Shown here one piece after another: positions 50,141 to 59,022 of a DNA stretch of 64,000 nt; position 1 is the stretch's first letter, and the number at the start of each line of letters is the position of its first letter. The DNA lies in assembly GCA_910585805.1 (NCBI GenBank), contig CAJUFB010000005.1, forward strand, positions 40,903-104,902. Direction: 5' to 3'. Origin of the DNA: an uncultured Acetatifactor sp. Lineage in GTDB: Bacteria; Bacillota; Clostridia; Lachnospirales; Lachnospiraceae. A program made the translations under genes and the position numbers. Under the pieces are notes generated by a model, which was not told where the DNA came from, did not search any database, and saw only the letters and a program-made list of their open reading frames with translations.

Positions 50141-51704
50141 AACATTAAAAATTTCCTTTGCCCTGAAAAATACCTATCGGGTGAACGGCATCCTCCATTC
50201 CCTGAAGCAGATTCCTTTGCTGAAAAGACTGCTGCCGGACGCGCTCTACGGCGTATGGGGACTGAAAATTTTTGCAAATGTGCTTTCCGTGCTGTGGGAG
50301 CTGTGTACGGTATTTCTGGGGAAATTTCTGTACATTCTGCTGATGGTATGGGGAGCGGGGATGCTGTATGGAGACCAGGACACCGGGCGGGTGTTCCTGC
50401 ATATTCTGCTGTGTCTCACAGTCATCGGCAGCTATGCCAATACGGCGCTGTTCAATCCCTCCAGGGACAAGTATTACGCCATGATTCTGATGCGCATGGA
50501 CGCCAGAGAATACACTCTTGTGAATCATACCTATTCTCTGCTTAAAGTAGTGGTGGGATTTCTGCCCTTTACCCTGGGATTCGGGCTTTTTGCGGGACTA
50601 CCGCTGTGGCTGTGCTTCCTGCTTCCCTTTGCCGTCTGCGGCTGCAAGCTGACGGCAGCGGCTTATTCCCTGTGGGATTATGAGCGCAGCGGAAAGGTTT
50701 ATAATGAAAACAAACTGGGCAGGATGGAATGGCTGTGTACGGCATTGCTGCTGGGCTGCGCTTACGGGCTGCCCGCCGCCGGCGCCGTATTTCCTTCCGT
50801 CGTTTCCGCCGGGGTGCTGTTTGTCGCCCTTCCCGCAGGTTTTTTTGGCATCCGCCGGATTTATTCCTTTGGAGAGTACCGGGAAGTGAACCGGCGGCTT
50901 CTGGCTCAGGTCGTGAATCAGACAGAAAACCTGAAATATACGGCTAAAATAGCAAACGAAAAGAAGATTTCCGCGGATGCTTCCATTACCAGTGATAAGA
51001 AAGGCTTCGAGTACCTGAATGAACTGTTTATCAAAAGGCATCGGAGGATTCTGTGGAGTTCGTCGGAGAAGATTTCCGGCATATGCGCCTTCCTGTCCCT
51101 TGGGGCAGTGCTGCTCCTGTATCTGAAGCCGGAGCTGAAGCCTGTGGTCAATGAGCTGATTCTGTCCTGGCTTCCATATTTTACCTTTATTATGTACATG
51201 ATTAATCGGGGAACCGGATTTACTCAGGCGCTGTTTATGAACTGTGACCACAGCCTGCTGACCTATTCCTTTTACAAACAGTCCGGTTTCGTGCTGAAGC
51301 TGTTCCGGATACGCCTGCGGGAGATCATAAAGATCAATGCGGCTCCCGCCCTGGTGATCGGGTGGGGACTGGCCCTGCTGCTCTTTGTGTCGGGAGGGAC
51401 GCCCCAGGTGCTGAACTATGCGGTTCTGGTGGTTTCGGTACTCTGCATGAGTATCTTTTTCTCCATTCATTACCTGACGATTTACTATCTGCTGCAGCCC
51501 TATACGGCGGGGACGGAGCTGAAGGGCGGCACTTACCGGCTGGTTTCCATTCTGACTTACCTGGGCTGCTATTACCTGATGCAGAAACGCATGCCCATTC
51601 TGGTTTTCGGCGGGATGAGTATTGTGTTCTGTGTGATCTACAGCATTCTGGCCTGTATCCTGGTGTATAAACTGGCTCCGAAGACTTTCCGGCTGCGGGC
51701 GTAA
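50133..51704 (+). CDS. ABC-2-type permease, large
   Basis: A 523-residue membrane protein with about ten helices, no ATPase domain. It begins MIKTLKISFALKNTYRVNGILHSLKQIPLLKRLLPDALYG. Helices cluster at residues ~45-75, 85-105, 130-200, 215-245, 300-350 and 400-515. It overlaps and should partner the ATPase coded just upstream. The family looks like large clostridial ABC permeases with unknown cargo. Terminates near an XRE remnant. Confidence 0.85.
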   Translation: MIKTLKISFALKNTYRVNGILHSLKQIPLLKRLLPDALYGVWGLKIFANVLSVLWELCTVFLGKFLYILLMVWGAGMLYGDQDTGRVFLHILLCLTVIGSYANTALFNPSRDKYYAMILMRMDAREYTLVNHTYSLLKVVVGFLPFTLGFGLFAGLPLWLCFLLPFAVCGCKLTAAAYSLWDYERSGKVYNENKLGRMEWLCTALLLGCAYGLPAAGAVFPSVVSAGVLFVALPAGFFGIRRIYSFGEYREVNRRLLAQVVNQTENLKYTAKIANEKKISADASITSDKKGFEYLNELFIKRHRRILWSSSEKISGICAFLSLGAVLLLYLKPELKPVVNELILSWLPYFTFIMYMINRGTGFTQALFMNCDHSLLTYSFYKQSGFVLKLFRIRLREIIKINAAPALVIGWGLALLLFVSGGTPQVLNYAVLVVSVLCMSIFFSIHYLTIYYLLQPYTAGTELKGGTYRLVSILTYLGCYYLMQKRMPILVFGGMSIVFCVIYSILACILVYKLAPKTFRLRA

Positions 51705-51748
51705 GGAAAACAGGGGGGTTTTATGAATTCTCCTGTTAGGCGAAATTT

Positions 51749-52038
51749 TTGAGGGTTGGAAATACGGTCTGGTATCAAAGGAGGTCAGGATGTACTGTAC
51801 TGCAGCCTGATTTGGATAGCCCGTTTCTGAAGGAATACCGGCTGAAGCACGGGATTACGTTGGAACAGCTGTCCGACGGCCTGTGCTCCGCCAGCGGTCT
51901 GGCCCGCATAGAGACCGGGGCAAGGACTGTGGGCCTGGAAGAAGAGGCGGCCCTTTTTTTCAGGGGGGAAAGACTGTGGACGAGACGACAGAGGTAATAC
52001 AGAACAGGGTGCGTCTCCTGCTGCAGGAAAATTTGTGA
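51749..52038 (+). pseudogene. broken XRE-type regulator
   Basis: The first part reads a helix-turn-helix (LKEYRLKHGITLEQLSDGLC, then SASGLARIETGARTVGLEEE) like the large XRE/TPR regulators of Clostridia. It stops at 51997 after a frame change in a T/G-rich run (51953-51967); the other frame carries on as VDETTEVIQNRVRLLLQENL to 52038. A small piece of a once longer gene. Nothing else coding is seen in 51705-52388. Confidence 0.6.
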
Positions 52039-52147
52039 GCAGGGCAGGATGAGTAAGAAAATGGGGAATATCACAGGCTGCCTGAGACAGCAAAGTCGGG
52101 CGGCCTGTTTCCGGCATGGCGGCAGATGAGCAGCTTAGAAAAATATA

Positions 52148-52176
52148 TTGACAAATACAGCAATATTTGTTATTAT
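52148..52176 (+). promoter_or_regulatory. promoter of the ABC-2 trio
   Basis: TTGACA (52148-52153), 17-bp spacer, TATTAT (52171-52176), about 210 bp before the ATPase start codon. Confidence 0.75.
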
Positions 52177-52268
52177 GAAATTCCCTTTTTCGGAAGATTT
52201 TCGGGGAGAGCCTGTGGCTGCCCCGGTGTTTTCTTTAGGGGGAAGCACAACTGAATATTTTACCTTTC

Positions 52269-52359
52269 AGGTATCTGTCGGCAAAATCCGACAGAGTTAG
52301 ACCTACTTGGCAAGATATGAAAAAGGCTTGACGGCCGCATCCCGTGACCGTGAGTCATG
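52269..52359 (+). other. structured leader before the ABC-2 trio
   Basis: CTGTCGG (52275-52281) pairs with CCGACAG (52288-52294) inside AGGT/ACCT; CCCGTGAC (52339-52346) pairs with GTCATGGG (52352-52359). I compared it with the guanidine, fluoride, cyclic-di-GMP and preQ1 riboswitch cores I know and could not match it. A leader RNA is possible. Confidence 0.4.
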
Positions 52360-52388
52360 GGAAATATAACTACCAGGAGGAAGCAAAA

Positions 52389-53225
52389 ATGATTACGATG
52401 GAGAACGTATGCAAGTCGTACAGGATTGCGAAAAGGAACGCAGGTTTTAAGGAAGCCTGCAGGGCGCTCTTTCACAGGGAGTATGAGGAGGTAGCCGCCC
52501 TTAAGAACGTCAGCTTTACCATCCGCGACGGCGAGATGGTGGGCTACATAGGCCCCAACGGAGCGGGCAAAAGCTCCACCATCAAAATTTTAAGCGGAAT
52601 ACTGACCCCGGACAGCGGCAAAGTCTCGGTGGACGGCAAACTACTGTGGGATACCGGCGATATGCGTTTCAAAGCCGCCGGAAAGCAGGAAAAATGCAGC
52701 CGCATCGAGCATGTCAGGCATATCGGAGTGGTCTTCGGACAGCGCTCCCAGCTGTGGTGGGATGTTCCGGTCATAGATTCCTTTGAGCTTCTGAAGGATA
52801 TCTACTCTATATCAGCCCCGGTTTATCGGGAAAATCTCGAAGAATTAACGGAATTACTCAATCTGAAGGAACTGCTGCGCACCCCGGCCAGGCAGCTTTC
52901 TTTAGGGCAGCGTATGCGCTGTGAGATTGCGGCATCCCTGCTTCATGGCCCCCGGATTTTGTTCCTGGACGAGCCTACTATAGGGCTGGACGCGGTGTCC
53001 AAGCTTGCGGTGCGGGACTTTATAAAAAAACGGAATGAAATACACGGAACTACGGTTATTCTGACAACACATGATATGCAGGACATCGAAGCTCTGACAA
53101 AACGGATCATCCTGATCGGCAAGGGGTGCATCCTTATGGACGGGAGCCTGGAAGATATCAAAAAGGGCGATGCGGGAATCGATGAGACACTGGCGGAGCT
53201 CTATAAAGCGTATGAGATTTCATAA
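52389..53225 (+). CDS. ABC-2 transporter ATP-binding protein
   Basis: A 278-residue ATPase starting MITMENVCKSYRIAKRNAGF, with CAGGAGGAAGCAAAA. Walker A YIGPNGAGKSSTIKIL, Q-loop VVFGQRSQLWWDVP, signature LSLGQRMRCEIAASLLH and Walker B ILFLDEPTIGLD. The RSQLWWD Q-loop is typical of ATPases paired with PF06182 (ABC-2 family) permeases, and two such permeases follow. Substrate unknown. Confidence 0.93.
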   Translation: MITMENVCKSYRIAKRNAGFKEACRALFHREYEEVAALKNVSFTIRDGEMVGYIGPNGAGKSSTIKILSGILTPDSGKVSVDGKLLWDTGDMRFKAAGKQEKCSRIEHVRHIGVVFGQRSQLWWDVPVIDSFELLKDIYSISAPVYRENLEELTELLNLKELLRTPARQLSLGQRMRCEIAASLLHGPRILFLDEPTIGLDAVSKLAVRDFIKKRNEIHGTTVILTTHDMQDIEALTKRIILIGKGCILMDGSLEDIKKGDAGIDETLAELYKAYEIS

Positions 53226-53297
53226 GTCCAGCTAAGGAATTTCAACAGCAAATTTAAAACAGCAGATGCGGAACTATAATAAGAAAGCAGAGGAAAG

Positions 53298-54101
53298 ATG
53301 AAAAAATATATCAGCTTTTTCCGTCTCCGGACGGTGATGGGGCTGCAGTACAGGGTCGCTGCAGTCTCCGGTATTGCGACCCAGTTTTTCTGGGGATTTA
53401 TGGAAATATTTGCGCTGCATGCTTTTTATGAGACGAACAGGGCGGCCTATCCCATGACCATGGAGGCGACCTGCGCCTACGTCTGGCTGCAGCAGGCTTT
53501 TCTGGCGTTTTTTGATGTGTGGGTAATGGACGGGGAGATTACGGAGACAATCGTAAACGGCAATGTGGCTTATGAGCTGTGCCGCCCGCTCCATATTTAT
53601 GATATGTGGTTTGCCAGGGGAATGGCGAACCGTATATCCAGGGCATGCCTGCGCTGTATTCCTATTTTACTGGTAGCAAGCCTTTTGCCGAAGCCATATG
53701 GCATTTCCCTTCCTGCGGACGGGACGCATTTTGTACTCTTTGTGCTGACTTTGCTGCTGGGACTGACGGTGGTAGTGGCGTCCTGCACTTTGGTGTGCGT
53801 CATTTCCTTTTTTACGATTTCGGCCGACGGCATCCGGATTTTATTTGCTTCCATGTCGGAGCTGCTGATGGGGGCGGTCATACCCCTTCCCTTTTTTCCG
53901 GAAAAGATACAGCGGGTGCTGGAAATGCTTCCCTTTGCGGCCATGCAGAATGTGGCGCTGCGGGTTTACAGCGGGAACCTGACAGGGAATGAGATGTGGC
54001 GGGCCGTCTGCTTTCAGGCTTTCTGGGCAGTTGTGCTGATTGCAGGAGGGAAGATGCTCTGCAATGCCGCGGAGAAAAAGGTAATGATACAGGGCGGATA
54101 G
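53298..54101 (+). CDS. ABC-2 family permease, first subunit
   Basis: A 267-residue permease with six helices, of the PF06182 (former DUF990) type: MKKYISFFRLRTVMGLQYRV, VWVMDGEITETIVNGNVAYELCRPLHIYDMWFARGMANR (family core), and PFFPEKIQRVLEMLPFAAMQN. Works with the ATPase upstream and the next permease. Start has GAGGAAAG. Confidence 0.9.
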   Translation: MKKYISFFRLRTVMGLQYRVAAVSGIATQFFWGFMEIFALHAFYETNRAAYPMTMEATCAYVWLQQAFLAFFDVWVMDGEITETIVNGNVAYELCRPLHIYDMWFARGMANRISRACLRCIPILLVASLLPKPYGISLPADGTHFVLFVLTLLLGLTVVVASCTLVCVISFFTISADGIRILFASMSELLMGAVIPLPFFPEKIQRVLEMLPFAAMQNVALRVYSGNLTGNEMWRAVCFQAFWAVVLIAGGKMLCNAAEKKVMIQGG

Positions 54102-54126
54102 AGCAGGAAAGGGGGACGGAGGATAT

Positions 54127-55071
54127 ATGAAAACGATAATAAACAGAAAGAAAAGCGATGAAACAGAAATAGAGAAAACCGAAAAGGACAAAGTACAGGA
54201 CACAAAGAGAATGGAAGAAAAAGGGACAAAGGTAAGGAGCCGGAAGGCACAGGATACAAAAGAAGCGGAAGAAACAGGCACAAAAGTAAGCGCCGCCAGG
54301 CTGTACCGGCACTATATTTCCGTCATTATCCGCAGCAAAATGCAGTACAAAAAGTCTTTTTTCATGTATTCACTGGGGACATTTCTGGTGTCCTTCAATG
54401 TATTTGCGGGTATCTTTTTTATGTTCCGCAGGTTTAACAACGTGAAGGGATTTACCTACAGCGAGGTGCTTTTGTGTTACTCCATTGTGCTGATGGCATT
54501 TTCCCTGGCGGAGATGTTTGCCAGGGGGTTTGATACTTTCCCAAGGATGGTGAGGACGGGAAGCTTTGACAGGCTGCTGCTTCGGCCCCGCAGCATTGTC
54601 CTTCAGGTATTGGGCAGCCAGTTTGAACTTACACGGATTGGCAGGCTGCTTCAGGCAGTGTTGCTGCTGGCCTGTGGAATCTGGAAAAGCGATGTCCGCT
54701 GGACTTTTGAAAAGGCAATGACAGTGGTGTTCATGATTGTGGGCGGCACGGCGCTTTTCAGCGGCTTTTTTATCATTTATGCGTCGCTGAGCTTCTTTAC
54801 GCTGGAAGGACTGGAATTCATGAATATTTTTACCAACGGTCTGAAAGAATATGGGAAATATCCCATGGGCATCTATGGCAAAGGGCTTTTGCGGATTATG
54901 ACTTTTCTCATTCCTTTTGCGCTGGTACAGTATTATCCGCTGCTGTATCTGCTGGACAGACGTTCCGGTGCCGGATATATTTTCCTGCCCCTTGCCGCAG
55001 GACTGTTTCTGATACCCTGCTACTTTTTGTGGAGATATGGGGTGAGGCATTACAAGTCTAGCGGTTCATAG
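54127..55071 (+). CDS. ABC-2 family permease, second subunit, with charged N-tail
   Basis: A 314-residue partner permease of the same PF06182-like type: TFPRMVRTGSFDRLLLRPRSIVLQVLGSQFELTRIGRL is the core, and PMGIYGKGLLRIMTFLIPFALVQYYPLLYLLDR is the usual C-terminal helix. Unlike its family, it starts with a ~55-residue Lys/Glu-rich tail (KKSDETEIEKTEKDKVQDTK) before the first helix. A later start near the first helix could be real, but the tail is an open in-frame extension. Last gene of the trio; a 13-bp hairpin follows. Confidence 0.88.
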   Translation: MKTIINRKKSDETEIEKTEKDKVQDTKRMEEKGTKVRSRKAQDTKEAEETGTKVSAARLYRHYISVIIRSKMQYKKSFFMYSLGTFLVSFNVFAGIFFMFRRFNNVKGFTYSEVLLCYSIVLMAFSLAEMFARGFDTFPRMVRTGSFDRLLLRPRSIVLQVLGSQFELTRIGRLLQAVLLLACGIWKSDVRWTFEKAMTVVFMIVGGTALFSGFFIIYASLSFFTLEGLEFMNIFTNGLKEYGKYPMGIYGKGLLRIMTFLIPFALVQYYPLLYLLDRRSGAGYIFLPLAAGLFLIPCYFLWRYGVRHYKSSGS

Positions 55072-55084
55072 ACACAGATTCTGC

Positions 55085-55125
55085 CCTGCCTCTCTTTTCC
55101 GTACGATTCCTGAAAGAGGGGCAGG
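55085..55125 (+). terminator. hairpin after the ABC-2 trio
   Basis: CCTGCCTCTCTTT (55085-55097) pairs with AAAGAGGGGCAGG (55113-55125), one T-G pair. No T-run, so termination is uncertain. Confidence 0.45.
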
Positions 55126-55184
55126 CGGCGAAACCGGTTCCATGACCATGCTGCCCTGTGCCGCATACTCCGGGCTGTTATGAG

Positions 55185-55214
55185 TGGACAAACAGACCTG
55201 GACTATGCTACAAT
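55185..55214 (+). promoter_or_regulatory. possible promoter upstream of the 55567 regulator
   Basis: TGGACA (55185-55190), 18 bp, TACAAT (55209-55214). Three GATACA copies at 55344, 55351 and 55362 may be regulator sites. The remainder of 55072-55566 is the family-2 repeat. Confidence 0.35.
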
Positions 55215-55381
55215 AACCTCAATAACAGTCAGAAACAGTAAATTTCTGATTGGAGGATGGGGTGTTATGGCATAGGATGGAGCCGGAAAGAATTCAGTAA
55301 TTTGGAAAGAAGGATTTTTTGTCAGAATAAAGTACCCCGAAGCGATACAGGATACAAAAAAGATACAAACCTTACACATAA

Positions 55382-55491
55382 TTTATACTGATTAACAGTT
55401 AAAATTTCCGAGTAACCCGACTACATAATAACGTCAGCTATGTACGTTTAACCAATGCAGTACGGTAAATTCTGGCGTTATGCAGTATAAA
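55382..55491. repeat. MITE-like repeat, family 2, copy B
   Basis: Reverse-oriented near-copy of 22093-22199, sharing GGTAAATTCTGGCGTTATGC and CGAGTAACCCGACTAC; ends TTATACTGATTAACAG and TTATGCAGTATAA. It lies 75 bp before the OmpR-type regulator start. Confidence 0.8.
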
Positions 55492-55566
55492 ATGAAACCA
55501 GAACATTATACAAAATCATGAAAAATGTTTGAGATAAAAATGAAAAAGATTCCGGGGTGAAGATAA

Positions 55567-56238
55567 ATGATGAAAATACTGATTGCCGAAGACGAGGAGC
55601 CCATTGCAAACCTGATCAGAATGAACCTGCGCCGGGCCGGGTACCAGTGCACCTGGGCGGCTGACGGAGAGATGGCCGCAGACTACATGGATAATGAGAA
55701 GTTCGACCTGTTGCTTCTGGATGTGATGCTGCCGGGGATAAACGGCTATGAGCTGATGGAATACGCCAGGTCGCTGGAACTGCCGGTAATCTTCCTGACT
55801 GCTCTTGGAAGCACAGAGAATAAGGTAAAAGGGCTGCGGATGGGAGCTGACGATTATCTGACCAAGCCGTTTGAGATTGTGGAACTGCTGGCCAGAGTGG
55901 AGGCTGTACTGCGCAGATACCATAAAACGGAGACCGTGCTGAATATATTTGATGTGGTGATTGACACGGCATCCCGTTCTGTACTGCAGAACGGAGAGCC
56001 GGTGCCTCTCACCATGAAGGAGTTTGACCTGTTGCTTCTGCTTGCACGAAACCGCAATATCGCTCTGTACCGGGAGACCATCTACGAGACTGTCTGGGGA
56101 GGCGAGTATATGGGACAGAGCAGGACGGTGGATCTGCATATCCAGAGACTGAAAAAGAAGCTGAACTGGGATAATGAGATTGCCGCGGTCTACAAGGTGG
56201 GATACCGTCTGGAGGGCGAGGACAAGATGACAAGGTAA
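55567..56238 (+). CDS. OmpR-family response regulator
   Basis: A 223-residue regulator: receiver (IAEDEEPI, D52 in LLLLDVMLPGINGYEL, FLTALGS, YLTKPFEIVELLARVEAVLRRY) and winged helix (LTMKEFDLLLLLARNRNIALYRETIYETVWGGEYMGQSRTVDLHIQRLKKKL). Start ATG at 55567 or 55570. The kinase gene follows after about 120 bp. It is a standard partner of the sensor coded next. Confidence 0.93.
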   Translation: MMKILIAEDEEPIANLIRMNLRRAGYQCTWAADGEMAADYMDNEKFDLLLLDVMLPGINGYELMEYARSLELPVIFLTALGSTENKVKGLRMGADDYLTKPFEIVELLARVEAVLRRYHKTETVLNIFDVVIDTASRSVLQNGEPVPLTMKEFDLLLLLARNRNIALYRETIYETVWGGEYMGQSRTVDLHIQRLKKKLNWDNEIAAVYKVGYRLEGEDKMTR

Positions 56239-56358
56239 CAGTACGTATGGCGGCGCAGAAGCCCCCTGCCAGGCCGTTTTCCCGGCTTTATGCCAGACAG
56301 CTTCATCGGAAACGGCCAGCGGCGAAAACCTGGCAGTAAAGCGGAAAGGATTCCGACA

Positions 56359-57837
56359 ATGAGATTTGCACATAAACTGTTTCTGGCCATGACCACACTG
56401 CTGACATTGATGTTCGCTTCCTTCGGCATCTGGATGCTTTCTTCCGACTTTTCCAGTCTTCTGGACAAGGAGATCGAGCAGGGCGATCAGAACAGCCGGA
56501 TGTTTCAGTTCCTTTTTGAGATGGGGTATCTGTCAACGGAGGAATATGGGGAAGACTATGCTGTCAGCAAGACATTGAACAGCATTGCGCGGAATGTGGA
56601 ACGCGACGGAAGCCATATGTTTGTGATGAAAAGCGACGGCACCTGGTTCTACGGGCAGGAATATCTGGAAAATATGGGCTTTCTGGAGGAGGTTGAGAAG
56701 CTGATCGACTCCTTAAGCGCGGCAAATAACTATGGATATTGTATCCGTAAGATCAATGGCGGGTACTACATGCTCTCGGTGGCAGTGAAGGATGTGTCGG
56801 CCACCCGTATTTACCTGGGGATGTGCAGGGAACTGACAGCCATCTACAGCGACCGGGATGAGCTGCTTGCCCGGTACCGGATTGCACTTGTATGCCTTCT
56901 GGCCGGGGGAGGCATCTGTATTTTTGTGCTTGCCCATTATATTACAAGGCCTATCCGCGATCTGGACAAGCTGGCGGGAAAGATTGCCGACGGAGCATAT
57001 GAACTGCGTTCCCGGAATGCCAGCAGGGACGAGATCGGGCAGTTGGCGAGAAATTTCAACAGGATGGCGGACTGCCTGGTGGAGCAGATGCAGAAAAAAG
57101 AACTGGAGGCGAAGCAGCAGGAAGATTTTACCGCGGCATTTGCCCATGAGTTGAAAACACCTCTGACGTCGATTATCGGCTACGCGGATATGCTGAATTC
57201 CATGAAACTGACGGATGAGGAGTGCCATGAAGCTTACTTCTATATCTATAGCCAGGGCAAGCGCCTGGAGAGCCTTTCCCATAAGCTGCTGGAGCTGGTG
57301 AGCATGGATAAGACGCCTCTGGCCGTCAGATCAATTCCGACCAGAAAACTGGAAGAGAACATACGTTCTGCTCTGCGGCCTGTATGGAGACAGCGGGGGA
57401 TCAAAGGCAAAGTGGAGCTGGAGAAGGCAGTTATCATGGGAGATGCGGAGCTGCTGCTGTCCCTGCTCTACAATTTGCTGGACAATGCCATGAAAGCGCT
57501 GGATAAGGGGGAGAAGAGCTTTATCCTGATGAAGGGAAGCTGTATGGAAAGTTTCTATGAGATCAAGATCGTGGATAACGGCAGGGGTATTCCGGCGGAG
57601 GAGATCAGCCGCATCACGGAGGCTTTCTATATGGTGGACAAATCCCGCTCCAGAAAGGAAGGAGGCGCCGGCATCGGAATGGCGCTGTGCCAGAAGATTA
57701 TCCTGCTTCACAACGGAAAGCTGAATATTGAGAGCCGGCTGGGAGAGGGAACCGTTATCAAGGTGCTTTTCCCAAGGGAAGATACAGGGCTTAAACAGAG
57801 AGACGGCATCTGTCAACGGAAGAAGGACATCCTGTAA
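56359..57837 (+). CDS. sensor histidine kinase
   Basis: A 492-residue kinase, start MRFAHKLFLAMTTLLTLMFA with AAAGGA 8 nt upstream. Helix 1 (about 7-28), a ~140-residue outer domain (SLLDKEIEQGDQNSRMFQFLFEM ...), helix 2 (about 172-195), HAMP (ITRPIRDLDKLAGKIADGAYELRSRN), HisKA with H263 (AFAHELKTPLTSIIG), and ATPase (LLYNLLDNAMKAL, GRGIPAEE, GGAGIGMALCQKI). Partners the OmpR regulator upstream. The next gene, a single-helix protein, may be its sensory accessory. Confidence 0.93.
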   Translation: MRFAHKLFLAMTTLLTLMFASFGIWMLSSDFSSLLDKEIEQGDQNSRMFQFLFEMGYLSTEEYGEDYAVSKTLNSIARNVERDGSHMFVMKSDGTWFYGQEYLENMGFLEEVEKLIDSLSAANNYGYCIRKINGGYYMLSVAVKDVSATRIYLGMCRELTAIYSDRDELLARYRIALVCLLAGGGICIFVLAHYITRPIRDLDKLAGKIADGAYELRSRNASRDEIGQLARNFNRMADCLVEQMQKKELEAKQQEDFTAAFAHELKTPLTSIIGYADMLNSMKLTDEECHEAYFYIYSQGKRLESLSHKLLELVSMDKTPLAVRSIPTRKLEENIRSALRPVWRQRGIKGKVELEKAVIMGDAELLLSLLYNLLDNAMKALDKGEKSFILMKGSCMESFYEIKIVDNGRGIPAEEISRITEAFYMVDKSRSRKEGGAGIGMALCQKIILLHNGKLNIESRLGEGTVIKVLFPREDTGLKQRDGICQRKKDIL

Positions 57838-57952
57838 AAGAGGAACGCCCTGTGAGATTGAAGGGGCACAGGAGAAAGAGAGTGTTCACGGAAGTGTAAC
57901 AATTCATGAAACCGGCGCATTTGACGGGGGCATTCTATGAAAGAGGGACGGT

Positions 57953-58966
57953 ATGACACGGTCGAATCATAGCAGGAAGAAAAAAATACGCGAAAAGAAT
58001 CAGAAGCAACAAATGGACAGACACAGATTCTCACGTTATGCGGCAGAAATACTCATAATCGGGACAGTGGTGACGGCAGCCCTTTTCCTTCCGCAGCTTA
58101 TCTTCTGGGTGGAAGATAATATTTTATGCGGCGATATCACACTGGGGCAGCGGGAGAGCATGAACGCGGAATCTCTCAGCACGACATACGAGAGATCACT
58201 GGGAAAAAGGATGGGAAATTTCGCCCGGGGACTGGCGGAAAACAAAAAATATTACGTAACTTCCCAGAATCTGACAGTGGATGACGAACTGACAGAGTAT
58301 TTATATTCCGACAAAGGATTATATCAGGGCTTTTTCCAGCATTTTTTCTATTATATGTTTCCCGCTGAGATATGGGAAGAGCAATATTACGCTGTTTCGT
58401 GGAAACAGTATGTGATCTACAGTGACGATTTTGAAGAAGGGGTCTATTTCATTTTATGGTACATTGAATTGCAGGATGCGGACGGCGGTGTCATAAAACT
58501 GCTGACGGATGCAGAGGACGGTACCATGTACGGTATAAAGACGGAGAACAGTTCTCTGCCCGGGAGTGGTTTAAGCTATAGGGAACTGATACTGAGTTAT
58601 AGCGAGGGGGCGATAGAAGCATGGACATATTACGCATTGTATTATGAGGCTATGCCGGATGAGCCGGAGGATGATATTTCCGAGTCGGAAGGGAAGAGAA
58701 AGGATGAAATAACCGATGTGGATTCTGATCGTTATGGTATGGTGAGCAGCGACTACAGCGAAGAAGGGGTGAAACACCAGCTTCTGAGCGCATTCAGCTA
58801 CCGGAATGAGGCAGAAAACAGGGGCCGGTTTTCAATCCCGTATGGGAACGCAGAGCTGGATGTGATATTATATGTGGAAGAACAGGAAAAGGAGAGATTC
58901 TATCTGTTTCCCAATACCACGGTGGGAGTAAGTCAGATTTACGAAATGATCCCGGAATTTGCATAA
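57953..58966 (+). CDS. single-helix anchored protein of unknown function
   Basis: A 337-residue protein: basic N-tail (RSNHSRKKKIREKNQKQQ), one helix at about residues 30-52 (ILIIGTVVTAALFLPQLIFW), then a large acidic, Tyr-rich outer domain (YYVTSQNLTVDDELTEYLYS, QYYAVSWKQYVIYSDDFEEGVYF). No catalytic motif is recognised. It is 115 bp after the kinase gene in the same direction, so a regulator-kinase-anchored protein set is likely. Role as sensor accessory or target is inference. Confidence 0.75.
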   Translation: MTRSNHSRKKKIREKNQKQQMDRHRFSRYAAEILIIGTVVTAALFLPQLIFWVEDNILCGDITLGQRESMNAESLSTTYERSLGKRMGNFARGLAENKKYYVTSQNLTVDDELTEYLYSDKGLYQGFFQHFFYYMFPAEIWEEQYYAVSWKQYVIYSDDFEEGVYFILWYIELQDADGGVIKLLTDAEDGTMYGIKTENSSLPGSGLSYRELILSYSEGAIEAWTYYALYYEAMPDEPEDDISESEGKRKDEITDVDSDRYGMVSSDYSEEGVKHQLLSAFSYRNEAENRGRFSIPYGNAELDVILYVEEQEKERFYLFPNTTVGVSQIYEMIPEFA

Positions 58967-59022
58967 ATATGCCCTTGTACCTATATATTTAGAAAAACGG
59001 GAAAATCATACAAGGGGTTTTT

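Noticed and set aside
52177..52388. Known riboswitch in the leader of the ABC-2 trio
   Set aside because: I tried to match guanidine-I/II, fluoride, cyclic-di-GMP and preQ1 cores by eye; none fits. Reported only as structured leader.
53232..53262. Fifth copy of repeat family 1 (CTAAGGAATTTC)
   Set aside because: Only one end is similar over about 10 bases and no partner end is nearby.
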